Origin: Capitulum mitella
Taxonomy: Eukaryota > Arthropoda > Thecostraca > Pollicipedomorpha > Pollicipedidae
Direction of reading: 5' to 3'
Length of the DNA: 64,000 nucleotides
NCBI GenBank assembly: GCA_030062745.1
Contig: CP099839.1
Span: forward strand, 36,551,293-36,615,292
Below the pieces are notes generated by a model. It was not told the DNA's origin, did not search any database, and saw only the letters and a program-made list of their open reading frames with translations. The first letter of the stretch is position 1, and each line of letters opens with the position of its first letter. Shown here one piece after another: positions 24,301 to 36,300 of the stretch. Both the position numbers and the translations under genes were made by a program.

Positions 24301-27300
24301 CTGCGCTCGCCGCCGGCTCGCCGTCCGACTCGGCGGTCGGCTCGAGCCTGTCCTCGGAAGGCGGCCGGCCGGCCGACACCTGCCTGGAGACGGTGTTCGG
24401 CGCTGCCGGTCCCGTGACGCGGTTGATCCCGCAGCGCTCCGTGGAGGCGCTCCACCTGCCGGCCAGTCGGCCCGGCTCGCGGCTGTCACAGGCCACGGCC
24501 GGCTCCAGCGAGAGCCTGGCCGGCCGCGGCCGCCAGGCGGCGCCGGCCGCCGCCTCCATCCGCCGCCACCAGCTGCGCGACGACTCGCTCTCGCGCTCCG
24601 TCAGACGGCTCAAGGAGCGCCGCCGCGACAAGCAGGAGCAGCGCCGACTGCGCGAGGAGCAGGAGCGCCAGGAGGCGGCCGCCGCCGACTACGCGGCCTT
24701 TTCGTCCGGCCTGAGTCACGCCAGCGACGAGGGCGCGCTGCCGGCCGCCGGCTGCCGACGCAGTCTGTCGGCCGATTCCGAGCCGGGGTCGGCGGCCGCA
24801 GCCGGCCAGCCCAGCACGCTCAAGGCCGCCCGGCTGCTGGGCGTGACCGTGGAGCAGGTCGAGCGGGTGCTGCCGCCGCCGCCGCCTCTGCCGGCGCGGC
24901 GGACGGCGCCGGCGCCGGCCGCACTGCGGGTCTGGCAGCGGCGCAGCGTGGCCGACCCGAGCCGCGTCAGCCAGCCGACCGCGTCCCCGCTCCAGCAGGC
25001 GGCCAGACAGCGGCACTCAGGTCAGTGGAGCGGCCACTGTGGACCTACCTGATACTCGTGCATAATATCAGTTGCATTGTCGTTCGCCTTCACCACCGAC
25101 ATATCGCGCCTGACACCATGCGTGTTCACTGTAACCTGCTGTCGGCGTGTGTCGTGCTCTCGCTGACGGCGGGCCGTGCGGCCGCTGCCGGCAGTCGTGG
25201 GTCGCGACTACGAAAACCTGCGCTACGCCCCGAGCCGGCTGCTGGGTGAAGAGCCGGCGCCGCCGCCGCGGCGCGCGCTGGCCGCCTACCAGGGCCGGTT
25301 TCGGGCCACGCCAAGTAAGCGCCGCCGGGCCGCGGGCCGCCACGGGTCTTCTGAGCTGCACCTCAGTCACGGTTCACACGGTAACTGGCACTCCGTCTTT
25401 CCTGTCTGTCGGCTGGGCTGTGGCCGGGCGGCGCCGGCGACGGCCGCCCGCCACGCCCCAGCTCGTGGTTGTCTCTCTGTGTGTGTGTGCGTGTTTTCTG
25501 CACGGCATGGTTTTCCGCGCTGCGCTTGGCTTGGCTCGGCTTGGCTTGACATGCACTGCACGGGTGAACGCGCTGTGCATGAGCTGGGCGGGGGCTTGAG
25601 ATATGACTGTTGTCTTGAGACTGGACCGCTGTCGGAGCTTGCTTTGTGTGGGATTTTGCTTAGAACAGCCCCATTTGGAGTGGACGCGGTGTTGATAGCC
25701 TGTGCCTGGTGTGTCAGCTCCTGGGTGTTGCCTTGTGATTAGGCTGGAAGCAGAGGAGACCGTGTTGGTGTCGGGAAGCCGCTCTGTGGCTCGGTGTAAC
25801 CGAGGGCCGGCCGACCCGCCTGCTGCAGACCTGGTGACTGCCGACGGCCACAAGCTGGCCAGGGAGAGCCTGCAGCTGCTGCTGACGCTGCTGCCGCCCA
25901 GCTGCCGGCGACAGCTGCAGCTGCTGCTTCAGTTCATGCACAAGGTCTCCGGCAACCAGCAGCTGCGGCTGCCGCACCCAGCCGGAACCAGGGATCTGGT
26001 AAGTGATCCTGCAGAAGATAACCGTTGCGTCGTTCATGTCTGGTATATCAGTGCGGTTTGGTCCCAGACAGCTCTTGTCAGCTCAGGTCATTGTTCCCAC
26101 AGATACGAATGTTTGCTGGCTATATTTCTGTCCGAAGCGTAGTTTAATTGTCCTGATCTGGAGTAATACGCGTATTGAGGGTTGTGGTACTGGGCACCCA
26201 CTACGGTCGGAGATGTCTGTCAAGCCTTAGAGCCGACCAGCCAGGGTCTGCAGGATGAACTGAGTTCCGCCGCGCCTTTACAAGCACGCGTCATCGTTTG
26301 CGTGACGCTTCACCAGTGTGACGTGTCTTGTTTCCCGGGCCGTGCTCAGATGCTGAGCACGTTCGCCGGCCGTATCCTGAGCGTTCCGTCCGAGAGTCGG
26401 GCCGACTCGGAGCTGCTGCGACGGCTGGTCGGCTACCTGATGGATCACCATTCGGAGATCATGGCGCCGCCCGTCCATATCCGAGACACCGTCAACGAAC
26501 GGGTCCAACAGCAGCAGCGGGAGAAGGTGAGGCACCGTCAGCGAACGGGTCCAGCAGCAGCAGCGAGAGAAGGTGAGGCCCGTCAGCGAACGGGCCCAGC
26601 AGCAGCAGCGAGAGAAGATATGTTAACTGATGCGAACAGCAGCGAATGCTCTGTACTGACATCTTCACCTGGAATGTCATGTTGGGTGTAACCATCGTCC
26701 GAAATGATCTTGTTTGTTACCCTGAACTTTGTATTTAACACCATGAAATCAAAGACCATTCCATATGGTGTTTGTTATAGCTCAGAATTCAAATGTTATG
26801 TTTCCAGATACAGAACACCTCGTCAGGTTTACTGATCGCTGATTGTCCGCTGATTTGCGCCGCTGTGCCCTGGCGTTGGTAGCGATTGTGGGGACCGGAA
26901 AGCGACAAGACATCTGAGCTGTATGGCATTTTGCCAGCTCCCACACGTAACCGCAGTTTTAATTATCTGTGAGGCTGCGTTGAGAATCGCTGCTGAATGG
27001 CGGACAGTTGCTGTGTGAGCGTTCGTGGCTGTGTGGTGTGGCCGTTAGCTGGGCTGGAACTGGAGGACGGCTGACCGCTGGCAGCAGTGGCAGCACAGTG
27101 GGCACCTCGCTATGTCGTCAGGTCCAGTACGAGGAGGAGGCGCCGGTCACCTACTGCCAGCTGGTGTCGCCCGAACAGTACGGCCGCGACCAGCTGGTGC
27201 AGACCTCCGATTCGCTGCTGTCCCTGCTCGACGTCATCATCGCTGACGCCAGTATGTCGCGCAAGGACAAGAGGAAAAAACTCAAACAGGTGAGCCGGAC

Positions 27301-27779
27301 AAGGCAGAAAGGGAAACGGCGATGATTATTGAGTGTGGGGTACTTTGCGTGCCGGAGAACTACCTTTTTCGTGGCCTAGAGCAATCAAAATAAGTCGACA
27401 AGATAATGTTTGCTGGGGTTTCAGGGCAGTTGACAGGGTACTGACCAAGCTTCTACGCGTTCGGGACGTGCGACTTTCATGACGTAGTCTAGCCACTGCA
27501 CTGCAAGTGTATGAAGAAAACAGGAACGCTGCGATGTTCCGACGGACTAACTGAACATTCTGCGGTGACGATGTGCTTGTGTTCACTGTCGATCACAGCC
27601 TAATGGCGTGTGTGTGCGGTACCTGGCAGTTCCGCGAGATGTACCCGGAGATATACGGCCGCCGCCTGCTGGAGGCGGACCGGGAACTGCAGGCGGCCGG
27701 CGACCCGCGCCGCACGCGCTCCCTCTTCTCGGCCACGTCGCTTTCGTCACTGGTGCGCTCCAAGTCGCTCCGGCTCTGA
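17741..27779 (+). CDS. DEPDC1: DEPDC1-type protein (DEP + RhoGAP-like)
   Basis: Orthologue of animal DEPDC1/DEPDC1B, proteins linked to mitosis and Rho signalling in vertebrates. Exons: 17741-17800, 20780-21048, 21342-21632, 22022-22200, 22584-25020, 25195-25314, 25829-25998, 26350-26526, 27122-27289, 27630-27779. The 20-residue first exon, 3 kb upstream, is identified because it joins in phase to give GPYKATMLWNEAVRGF, the family's N-terminus. The DEP domain spans about residues 19-110. The RhoGAP-like domain starts in exons 3-5 (LANWPRYQLSDLPLD, YVIRQYFGSLPFPLV) and resumes in exons 7-8 (LLPPSCRRQLQLLLQF, YLMDHHSEI). Between them exon 5 inserts about 750 Ser/Ala/Pro-rich residues with a 22-residue repeat. 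Within exon 5 the open frame shifts by one base between about 23640 and 23750: sequence error, true lesion or unseen splice. The acceptor of exon 3 is the least certain boundary. About 1,339 residues if the slip is ignored. Confidence 0.88.
19454..19541 (-). mobile_element. 56-bp LINE 3' end with 16-bp target duplication
   Basis: GTCATTAGGAAAGTCG occurs at 19454-19469 and again, identically, at 19526-19541. The 56 bases between, read on the minus strand, resemble the 3' end of the I-like LINE at 58650-63555. Both share GGCG, then AATGACC, a GTCG, a GCGCC/ACGCC word, then CCCAAT and CAAC/CAATC tails. This is the footprint of an extremely 5'-truncated retrotransposition into DEPDC1 intron 1. 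Confidence 0.8.
20663..20737. repeat. 25-bp tandem repeat, three copies
   Basis: GCGGACGTTGA starts at 20663, 20688 and 20713, giving an exact 25-bp period with GG-CCGG spacers. It ends about 40 bases upstream of the DEPDC1 exon-2 acceptor. Confidence 0.85.
23703..24176 (+). repeat. Coding minisatellite in DEPDC1 exon 5
   Basis: Seven tandem units of about 66 bp encode about 22 residues each, consensus PRQYLPSTSSLGSG followed by EHQTSS-Q. The first unit is longer and the last grades into unrelated sequence. The array is in the frame that runs on into the downstream half of the exon. The upstream half is in another frame, so the frame slip lies at or just before the array. Units differ by few bases, implying recent expansion or homogenisation. 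Confidence 0.9.
26489..26617 (+). repeat. Tandem repeat of a DEPDC1 5' splice site
   Basis: The last 38 bases of exon 8 (ending GAGAAG at 26526) plus the start of the intron (GTGAGG) form a 45-46 bp unit repeated at 26489, 26535 and 26580. The second copy keeps an intact donor, GAGAAG followed by GTGAGG. In the third the donor has decayed to GAGAAGATATG. Using donor 2 would add 45 bases, 15 codons in frame (GEAPSANGSS-like in another frame, Val-Arg-His start in frame). Alternative donors therefore need not disrupt the protein. Confidence 0.85.
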
Positions 27780-28110
27780 GACGCCGACGTCGACCAAGCT
27801 CGGCCGAAACTCGGCGGCCGGGTACACCAGCTGACCCGAGGCGGACGGCCGGTGCGCCGGCTGACGCCTGAGATTATGGACGGAGAGTGTTGCGGGTACA
27901 TCAGCTGTCCCGAGGCGGACGCCTGAGATTACGGACGGAGAGTGTCGTGGGTACACCAGCTGACCCGGAGACGGGCGGGCAGAGTGCCAGCTGACCCCTG
28001 AGATAACCTGAGAGTGTTGCGGGTACATCAGCTGAGCCGGAAGCTCGGGAATGCTCGCCAGCTGAAGCCTGAAGGTAATCTGAGGCTGGGGCCAGAGGCG
28101 TCCGATTAAA
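27780..28110 (+). repeat. DEPDC1 3' UTR with degenerate tandem repeat
   Basis: After the stop at 27777-27779, three to four degenerate units of about 70-90 bp contain ACCAGCTGACCC, CCTGAGATTA and GGACGGAGAGTGT. ATTAAA near 28106 is a plausible polyadenylation signal. The remainder is probably the 3' untranslated region. Confidence 0.6.
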
Positions 28111-30360
28111 GCCGCAGAGAGCGACCGCCCTGCCGTCCGGCTACGGGCGCTGTCGGGGCTCCGTTTTATACCGCTTTTAAAAAATCTTAATATCTTGACT
28201 AATTGGGTATTTGACAAGGCGCGTGAGTTACTGAATGACGACAGCGGATCACTTGTTGTTTCTTTCCGAAGCTACCGTTGTGACGGCTGTGTCTGTGCTC
28301 GGCGCTGCCTGCCTGTGACGGGCGGTCGCGGCGCCGGTCCCCGCTGGGTTCTGGTGCCGGCGCCGCGTCTCCCGTCTCGCTGCCCGGCCTGTCGGTGGCT
28401 GTCTCCAGCACGGAACGCCTGCGGACGGCCGGCCAGACGACGCTCGCAGAACGGTCCGGGCAGACGCGGCTTTGCACTCCCCGCTGTCGGGAGGGATCAA
28501 AGTGTGGACAGTGCCCGGAACACGCCGCTGCCGTCGATAATCACCGGGTTTGTTGGTCGTGTGTTCTTGTGAAACTATTCCACATCATCAGGGTGTAGGG
28601 CTATGCGATCTTGCATGTTTTATCGTATGCCGGTTTTATACTCGCCTAGCTGCAATACACGGTATCCTGTGCCATTAGCCCATAGATGTCGCACTGCCAC
28701 GAGTACTTTTGATTAAAGAGTTTTCCAACATGTGCATGTGTGAATACAGCGCCACCAGTATACACTGACTTTATTTGGCTGCTGGGTCAGCAGTGCTGCG
28801 TTGTCCTCTGCTCCCGTGATACCGAGCGAATGGACAGCGCTGCAGAGGCCGAGGCCACGCCTCGTATGTGGACAGTAATTCTTAGTTGTCAGGAACAGGT
28901 ACTATGTGTCCGTACCACTTGTGCTCATGGCCCCTTTCTGGGCACCGGTTTTGAAACAGCAGTGCATCCACTAATGGACGTCATACGAACATGTCGTCCC
29001 GCCCAACACCCTGCACTGACTGGAGCCACATGAACATTTGACAGACCCTATAGCCCAACCAGCCAAATCGACCACGTTGCGATGCGTCCACTGTATGCAC
29101 TCATTTATATCGTCGCTTGCATTACTGGCGCGCCATCCCACCAGACTGGCGACTGGCGCCAGCCCACCATGACTCGCACTGGCAGGACTTCGAGTGAGAT
29201 ATCTGTGTTGGTGCCTTAGTTCGTTCGCATGCTGGTATCCTTGATTCATAGTTTCCTGTGACTCTGCATTAGCTTGCTTGTACACGACTGCCACCATTTC
29301 CGATACATTTTACGTTGGTGTCTGCCGAGGCAACCATCGCCGATGCAGCGTTACATGTAAATGTGAATAACAGCGACGTACCACCTAGGGACACGTCTTC
29401 ATCCATGACACTCTGGTAGTGACATTCGCTTTCTCCCGCAGGCAATATTACAAAGAAATCCTTGTGCGCCGTGTATTCATACTGTCCCTTACGCCGCATC
29501 GCAAACTGTGGCTAACCCGTCAATGGGTATTGGAATATATGGTTTGCGTCTACGACGCAATGACATGTTAGACTGAGACTGGCGTGAAGCATAAATGGCC
29601 ACACCATTTCACCGGATCATCTGTCTTCCTCTGCACCTCAATAACAGCCCAGTACGTGGATTACTGAGTACCACTATACCACTTACCTGAGTTCGTCTGC
29701 TCAACGCAATTTGGGACCTGTAACATTCCCAAGCGCATGCACGCTGCAGCGGGAAAGGATGCATCCACAAATTACAGTTACCTGCAATAATTGGCTAGCT
29801 ATTCATTGGCGTGGGGAGACTAGATACTAAAAACGACCGGCAGCCTCGGCTCGGTGGCTGCGCCGCCGCGACTGCAGCGACCACAGCCGGCCGCAGAACG
29901 CGAGTCGAGACGGACCAGCCCACTCGAGACGGACCACGGACTGCGACCAGCCCACTGCATACTTCCACTGGTCCCGGAGGCCGGCAGAGCAGCAGCCGCG
30001 CCGGCAGGCTCTCACGGCAGGCCGCACAGTTCGCCGACACGGGAACAATGCCCGATGCACGGCGTTCGGGATACGGCGCGATGTGACCGGCCGAGCCGCC
30101 CGGCCGACCTCAGTCCCCGTGATCATGGTAAAAACATCATCCACCAGAGCTTACCAGGCACACAGCCTCTTAAAACTGCGACACTACAACTACCCACCAG
30201 ACCAAGCACTGGTCGATCACAACTGATTGCCGATGATGGAATCACCGCCCATAAACAATGCCCTTACTCAGCAGCGCCCGACTGCGCGGTCAACCCAGCC
30301 GGACACGCACCACCCGGCTCCGTTCCGTGACGGTACAGGCGTTCTAGGGTCGAACCGGCA
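28111..30360. other. Space between two convergent genes
   Basis: DEPDC1 ends on the plus strand and the ABCD gene ends on the minus strand, so this 2.2 kb holds two 3' ends and no promoter is required. I see no conserved coding segment. The block at 29830-30110 is GC-rich with Pro/Arg-rich open frames that look fortuitous. Confidence 0.5.
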
Positions 30361-33300
30361 TTACCGGGGCCCCACCGGAGAGGCGGAGCCCTCCGACTGG
30401 TCCGACTCCTTCCTGGCACGTGACTCGGAGCCCTCCGACGACAGGAAGTCGGTGGAAGCCGCCCCCAACACCGGAGAGTCCTCTCCCAGCAGATTGCACA
30501 GCTCCTGAAAAAGGTGGACGCATGACGGATTAGGCACCGCTGTGACGAACACGCCCACGCGCAACGGCCGCGGGGTGGTGTCGCGAACATTCAGAGCCCT
30601 GTGACTTTAAAGGAATCGACACCGAAGATCACTGGTGGTCAGCCCACTGTGAAGCGTTTAGTGCAAAAGTGAACAGCATTGACGTCAGACCGCATTCTGG
30701 ATTCTAGTTAAATAAGTATTAGATTGGCGCTGACTGAGTCCAGCTCCGTTCCACCAGGATCCTGTTGGAAGGAATACGGTTACACCCTCACGCTTCTGGT
30801 CGTCACAAAGATGAAAAGCACCTCAATGAATAAGTGAATCACTGTCTGACAAACTTTATGCAAATGCACGGCTTTTGAGTTCGACATCCACATGCCAAAC
30901 GCCGCGAAAACAGCCTCTGGAAGGCGTTCAATGAACGGGCGATTCCTCGTTTTTAGAAAGCTCGGCCCAGTGCCACAGGACGAGCCGTGCCTTCGTCCAA
31001 CAGCCACCCACCTGGAGTCGCTCCTGCATCTTGGGCACGCCGCTCAGCTGCTCCTCCAGGGACTGTTTCTCGTCCTTGAGCGAGAGGCGAGTCTCCGTGT
31101 TAAGCTCCTCGAACCGCCAGCCGCCCTCGCCGTCGAACTGCAGCAGGTGCGTGTGGTACGGCCTGCGGGCCGGCAGACGCGGCCAGTGAGCGGGGACGAA
31201 TCGGAACGGCCGCGGCGCCGCCGACAGATGCGACCGGCCTCTGGACCGACCACGGCCAGCCTCTGGACCGAGCACGGCCGGCCTCTGGACCGAGCACGGC
31301 CGGCCTCTGGACCGAGCACGGCCAGCCTTCGAAACGAGCACGGCCGGCTTCTGGACCGAGCACGACCAGCCTCTGGACCGAGCACGGCCAGCCTTCGAAA
31401 CGAGCACGGCCGGCTTCTGGACCGAGCACGACCAGCCTCTGGACCGAGCACGGCCGGCCTCTGGACCAAGCACGGCCAGCCTCTGGACCGACCACGACCG
31501 GCCGCACAACCCTAACCACAGACCGGGTCAGGGGAGTCACGGGACAAAGAAGCATCAAACAGGACACATGGGGTAACAACGGAGTAATGATGGCAGACAA
31601 GAGAAAAGTTACCAAGTCACCTCAGGCAGATCCAAACTCAACAGCTCGTCAATTCAGGGGGAAAAGCATGAAGACAAGCGAATTGGCAGTGAGCACGTCA
31701 TCGTGTCTCACCAGAGGGAGGGTCTGTGGGTGATGGTGAGCAGCGTTATGCCGGCGTCCTTGGCCGCCTGGAACATTTTGCCCTCGACGTCTATACTGAC
31801 CGCGCTGGTGGATTCGTCGAGCAGGGCGTACTGCGGCCTGAAACAAGGCGCCGGCCGACTGAGACACAGCGCACTGCGCCAGAGCGACAGCAGGGTGCAC
31901 ACCAGTCACAACCAGTGACGGCCAATCCAACTAAACCGAAATCTAGGAGGCCAATCGTGGCGACAACCACCAACTTTCCGTACATGTATATTTCTGGTAC
32001 AGTGTATGGTTTTTGTCGTGAAAATCTGACAAACGCGACGTCATTTAGTTTAACAAAGGAACTACAATGTATCATTACAGCCGGCACCGTTCATCACGGA
32101 CATGGTAATGGTAGTGCACATGGGAAAAAAACGCAAGTATTATCTGCGGCTGTTCACCGACAGTGAGACCACACATCAAGCCTACGTCTCCTAGACCATC
32201 AGTCACATCCCGCGTGGTGCCTCAAAAAAGGCATGCTTTCTAAGGAATCATTGCATCGGCGGAAGCACGAATCACGCAGCGCCTCCGAAAACATCCGATC
32301 CTCTGATCTCACCGGTGGTAGAAGAGCCGGGCCATGCCCATGCGTTGTTTCTCGCCGCCGGAGAGGATGTCCTTCCAGTCCCCGAGCGCGTCCCAGCCAC
32401 CCTCGCGCTCCAGCAGGTAGCCCAGGTGCACCACGGACAGGATGTCGGCCAGATCGGAGTCGGTGAAGCCGCGGGACCGCATCACCGACACGCTGTCCGG
32501 GTAGATCACCTGGTCCCGGAGCGAGCCGATCGACATGTACGGCCTGCCGACGGACAGGCGACATCAGCGGCCGCACAGACATCGGCCCACAGCGAGCCGA
32601 CAGACATGTACGACCTGCCGGCGGACACACGACATCAGCGGCCGCACAGACATCGGCCCACAGCGAGCCGACAGACATGTACGGCCTGCCGACGGACAGG
32701 CGACATCAACGGCCGCACAGACAGATACCGGCCCACAGCGAGCCGACAGACATGTACGACCTGCCGGCGGACACACGACATCAGCGGCCGCGCACGGCAC
32801 GCGGCCCCGCCGTGCAGTCTGCACGAACCGAGGCAATGCTTCTGAGACGTGACATGCTCTATATTGCCTGCGTGCTTTTATGAGTTTCCATTTGTGTGTC
32901 TGTTGAGTATCGTCTCTGGCACGTTATTCCTTTTAACTTTGACGTAACACTCCGAAAAACAATTTTTAAATGGAGCGTTTTCACTGCCAATACAACGCAA
33001 TACAATACGTCTGCGAAGCAAATGGGTCCGTGTACAGCTAAACCGTCAACGTTCATAACCATTTCCAATTTCAGCAGTCGTTTGCAGGAGTGCTGTTGTG
33101 TTCAACTGAGTCCTTATGAATGGATCCATACAGATGAGTGACGAGAAACCGTCCCCATTCACAAGTCATAATTAGCAGCCGTCCCGTTCGGGACCACCAC
33201 AACCCTGACACCGTATCGGTTATCGTAAATGTCTTAGACCGGGTCCGCATCTGTGTGGTCCAGAAGCTTAAGGCCAGATAAAGCCCCTCGACTGCGCTTC

Positions 33301-36300
33301 AACCGGAGCAAATTTACAAATTCACATTGGCAGTCAGGTGGCGACAGTACCGCCCTTCACTGAGTGAATCACCGTCAGGCAGCGGTCGCCCTAACCCCGC
33401 CGGTCCCAGCGATACGAACTCCTGTCGCCGTCCGCCGGCCGAGCTTCGAGCGCGTCCTGCAGCGTGCGTGCCGCGAGGCGGCCGGCGTCTCACCGCTGCG
33501 GAATGTAGAACATGTTCTCCGTGGTGGGCTTCTGCAGTTCGCCGCTGTAGACGGGCCACAGGCCGCTCAGGATCCGGAACAGGCTGCTCTTGCCGCAGCC
33601 GTTCGGCCCTGGCGCCGCCGAGCGCCGGAGAGACCGTCAGTACAGCCCGTCAGAGACCGGGGACCACGACAGCGAAACCATTCGGACGGCGGGGGATTGC
33701 GAGTCTAAAGGCCTGATTTGGGCAGCTTAATTCATAGTACGATTTCAATGGAGGGACTGGCTTAGTCTGAGCACCTGCGCAACTGCGACCGGCATTCCAC
33801 AACTCTAGCCGACCACTACGAACGCGGTATTACGGTGCCAAGACATGTGTAAGGCCCCAGTTCATTTGTATGACTGTACTGGCTAGCTTAGCACCCGGTA
33901 TTGTGCTCACCGCTGATGAGCAGGTGGGTGTCTCGGGTGATGGTGACCGTCAGTGACGGCACCACCACGTCACAGTTGGGCGTCACGATCGGTACGTTCC
34001 GCAGGATGATGGTGCCCTCAGCCGATTCTCTCACGTGGCCTGGAAAAACAAAACACACGCAAGAGTTTAATAACAAAGGATGGCACCATGCTCAAATGAC
34101 TCTCACAACGGTGCTTCTCCACCAAAGAGCCGTCAAAAGCACCAGCGACTCCACAAAAGTACCGATCTCTTCCCAGCGCCCACCGCACCCCTTTAACACA
34201 CAGTGGTCCCTCTCTCCCGCATTGACCAAAGTTCGCATTCATCTATTCTCGACGTACTGCAACCTCCAAACAGTCCGGCTCCGAGACCTCTCCCTTGTCA
34301 TGGCTTGCACCACCCCCAGAAGAGCACGTGCAGCCACACGCACTTCTGGCTTCATAAGCTCCAAAATCCAGAGCGGACCCCCACACAAAAACAGCGCCCC
34401 CACTGACCCTGAATGACGGGCATGCCGTTCTCCATGGTGATGCCGTGCAGTGTCCTGCTGGAGGCGCCGGCGGCCACGGTGCGTTGGTACCGGCCGGAGC
34501 CCACCTCCTCAAACACGGTCAGCATGGTGCCCACACGTGACGTGTATCCGGCCAGTTCCACGATCTCCTGCGGGGTATCGAGGCGGTCGAGGTCAGTCGC
34601 CTGGCTCCGGACTGCCCAACAGTGCTGCCATCACGTGCTCAGGCCTTTTCATCTCTGTCATTGTGCAAACATCTCTGAGTTGGGAAGGGAATGGATATTC
34701 AGTGAGTACCATTCGTTAACAGGTTGCCTGAAATCGGCGCGATCCCGGGTCTGCCAAAACCTGCATATTCAAGATACCAAGTGCAAACTAACTCTGAACA
34801 TGCGGCCCATTCCTGGTCCCTATGAAATCAACAAGTGTTAAAAAAGACCGGAATCACTAAACGCGGCCTATCATTGCTGGCCAGTTTTAATTAGGCTGAG
34901 AATACAGTGCAGTGCCTGCGGACAGAAGCCCCACCTTGTAGGAAGTCATGAGCCGTTCGACGGCGTCGGCGCCGGACTGCAGCATGTTCTTGGCGGTGGA
35001 CACGTACTGGGTCCTTTCGCCAACCCCGCCGTCCGTCTCCAGTTCATCTGAAGCAGGCGGCACGACTCTGAGTCAGCCTGACTTCCGATACCGGGGCATC
35101 AGGCACAACGTCAGCTGATAACAGCAGGCAATGACACGACTGACCATCGAGAAATATGTTTGCAAATTTGACACAACATTCACCAATGCTACAACGGCGG
35201 TGTTCATCAGCTGTACAACTGCCGTAATCTATGTAGCACAGCACTGAATGGTGTCTACATTGTGTGATCTATACAGCACAGCACTGAGTGGTGTCTACAC
35301 TGTAATTCAGATGACCCTTCTTCACCACATCACCTCTCCAGAAACTTGCAACACAGTATGTTTGAAAACACTAAGACAATACGTGCCTTGGAAAGTCGGA
35401 CCTTTTCCTTATGAGGCAGTCCATGTGAGCCCTATGACGCTTGGTTTGGGTGCCTCACCTGTCTTTTTGTTTCCAAGCAGCAGTGGCAATGAAATGATGA
35501 CCATGCCGAATCCGGACCATACGTACTTCATTAGGAATTGTTCCACCATCACGTACCACAGCTTATTGCGGAATATGATGTTCATCTGACGCGTCAGTGA
35601 ACGGTACGCCGTCTGGAGGATACCCAGCTCAACCTGGCAAACCAAAGAACAATGATTTAGTGACAAGTATGAGACATGAACAGGGTCTGAGGTGGATCAC
35701 AACGGCACGTTCATGCCACAACTTAACGACGGCGGTTTTCACAACTGCCAATTAGTCGAAAAGTCCAATGGACAACTGTTTCGCGCAAGAGAATTACGAG
35801 GTAAGAAATATAAAAGTTATGTCCAGCACGTCAAATTCCGTACTGTGATCTATTTTTCACTGTTCGTTTTCTAGACCCGTCCCATCAGACTATTTTGAAC
35901 ATTTCGACTCACTGCGTCCGACAGTTATAACAGCTGGCCTATTTGGTTTGTTCTGCAATGAAGGCCAGTCTTGCAATGCCAACAACCCATCAGATATCCA
36001 CTAAAAAACTCGCCACATCTGTGGAGGGTAACTGAAATGGCACACTGGTTATCAGTCGCTGTCTTGGCCACCAGATTTTGTTTTAAATCTGCAGCTGATA
36101 AACAGCATATTTCCATCTGTCGCGGGCGTGCTATGAATTATGCCATCAAAGTCCACTTCATATGGCGCACCCATCTTGTGCTCTGTTAGAGACAGCAGTG
36201 GGTTTGTGAGGTCACTGATTTCCACAGACTGCTGCTTCTATTCATTATGCGCTGGACAGCTCGAACCGCTAAAAAGAAACATTTGGTATATCATTCCTGT

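Noticed and set aside
30892-31615. Several overlapping 140-207 codon frames
   Set aside because: Produced by the 22-bp minisatellite, which is open in many frames; only the exon at 31012-31162 is real.
32199-32852. Repeat-encoded frames with [15 protein letters not shown] sequence
   Set aside because: Translation of the 71-bp array, not a separate gene.
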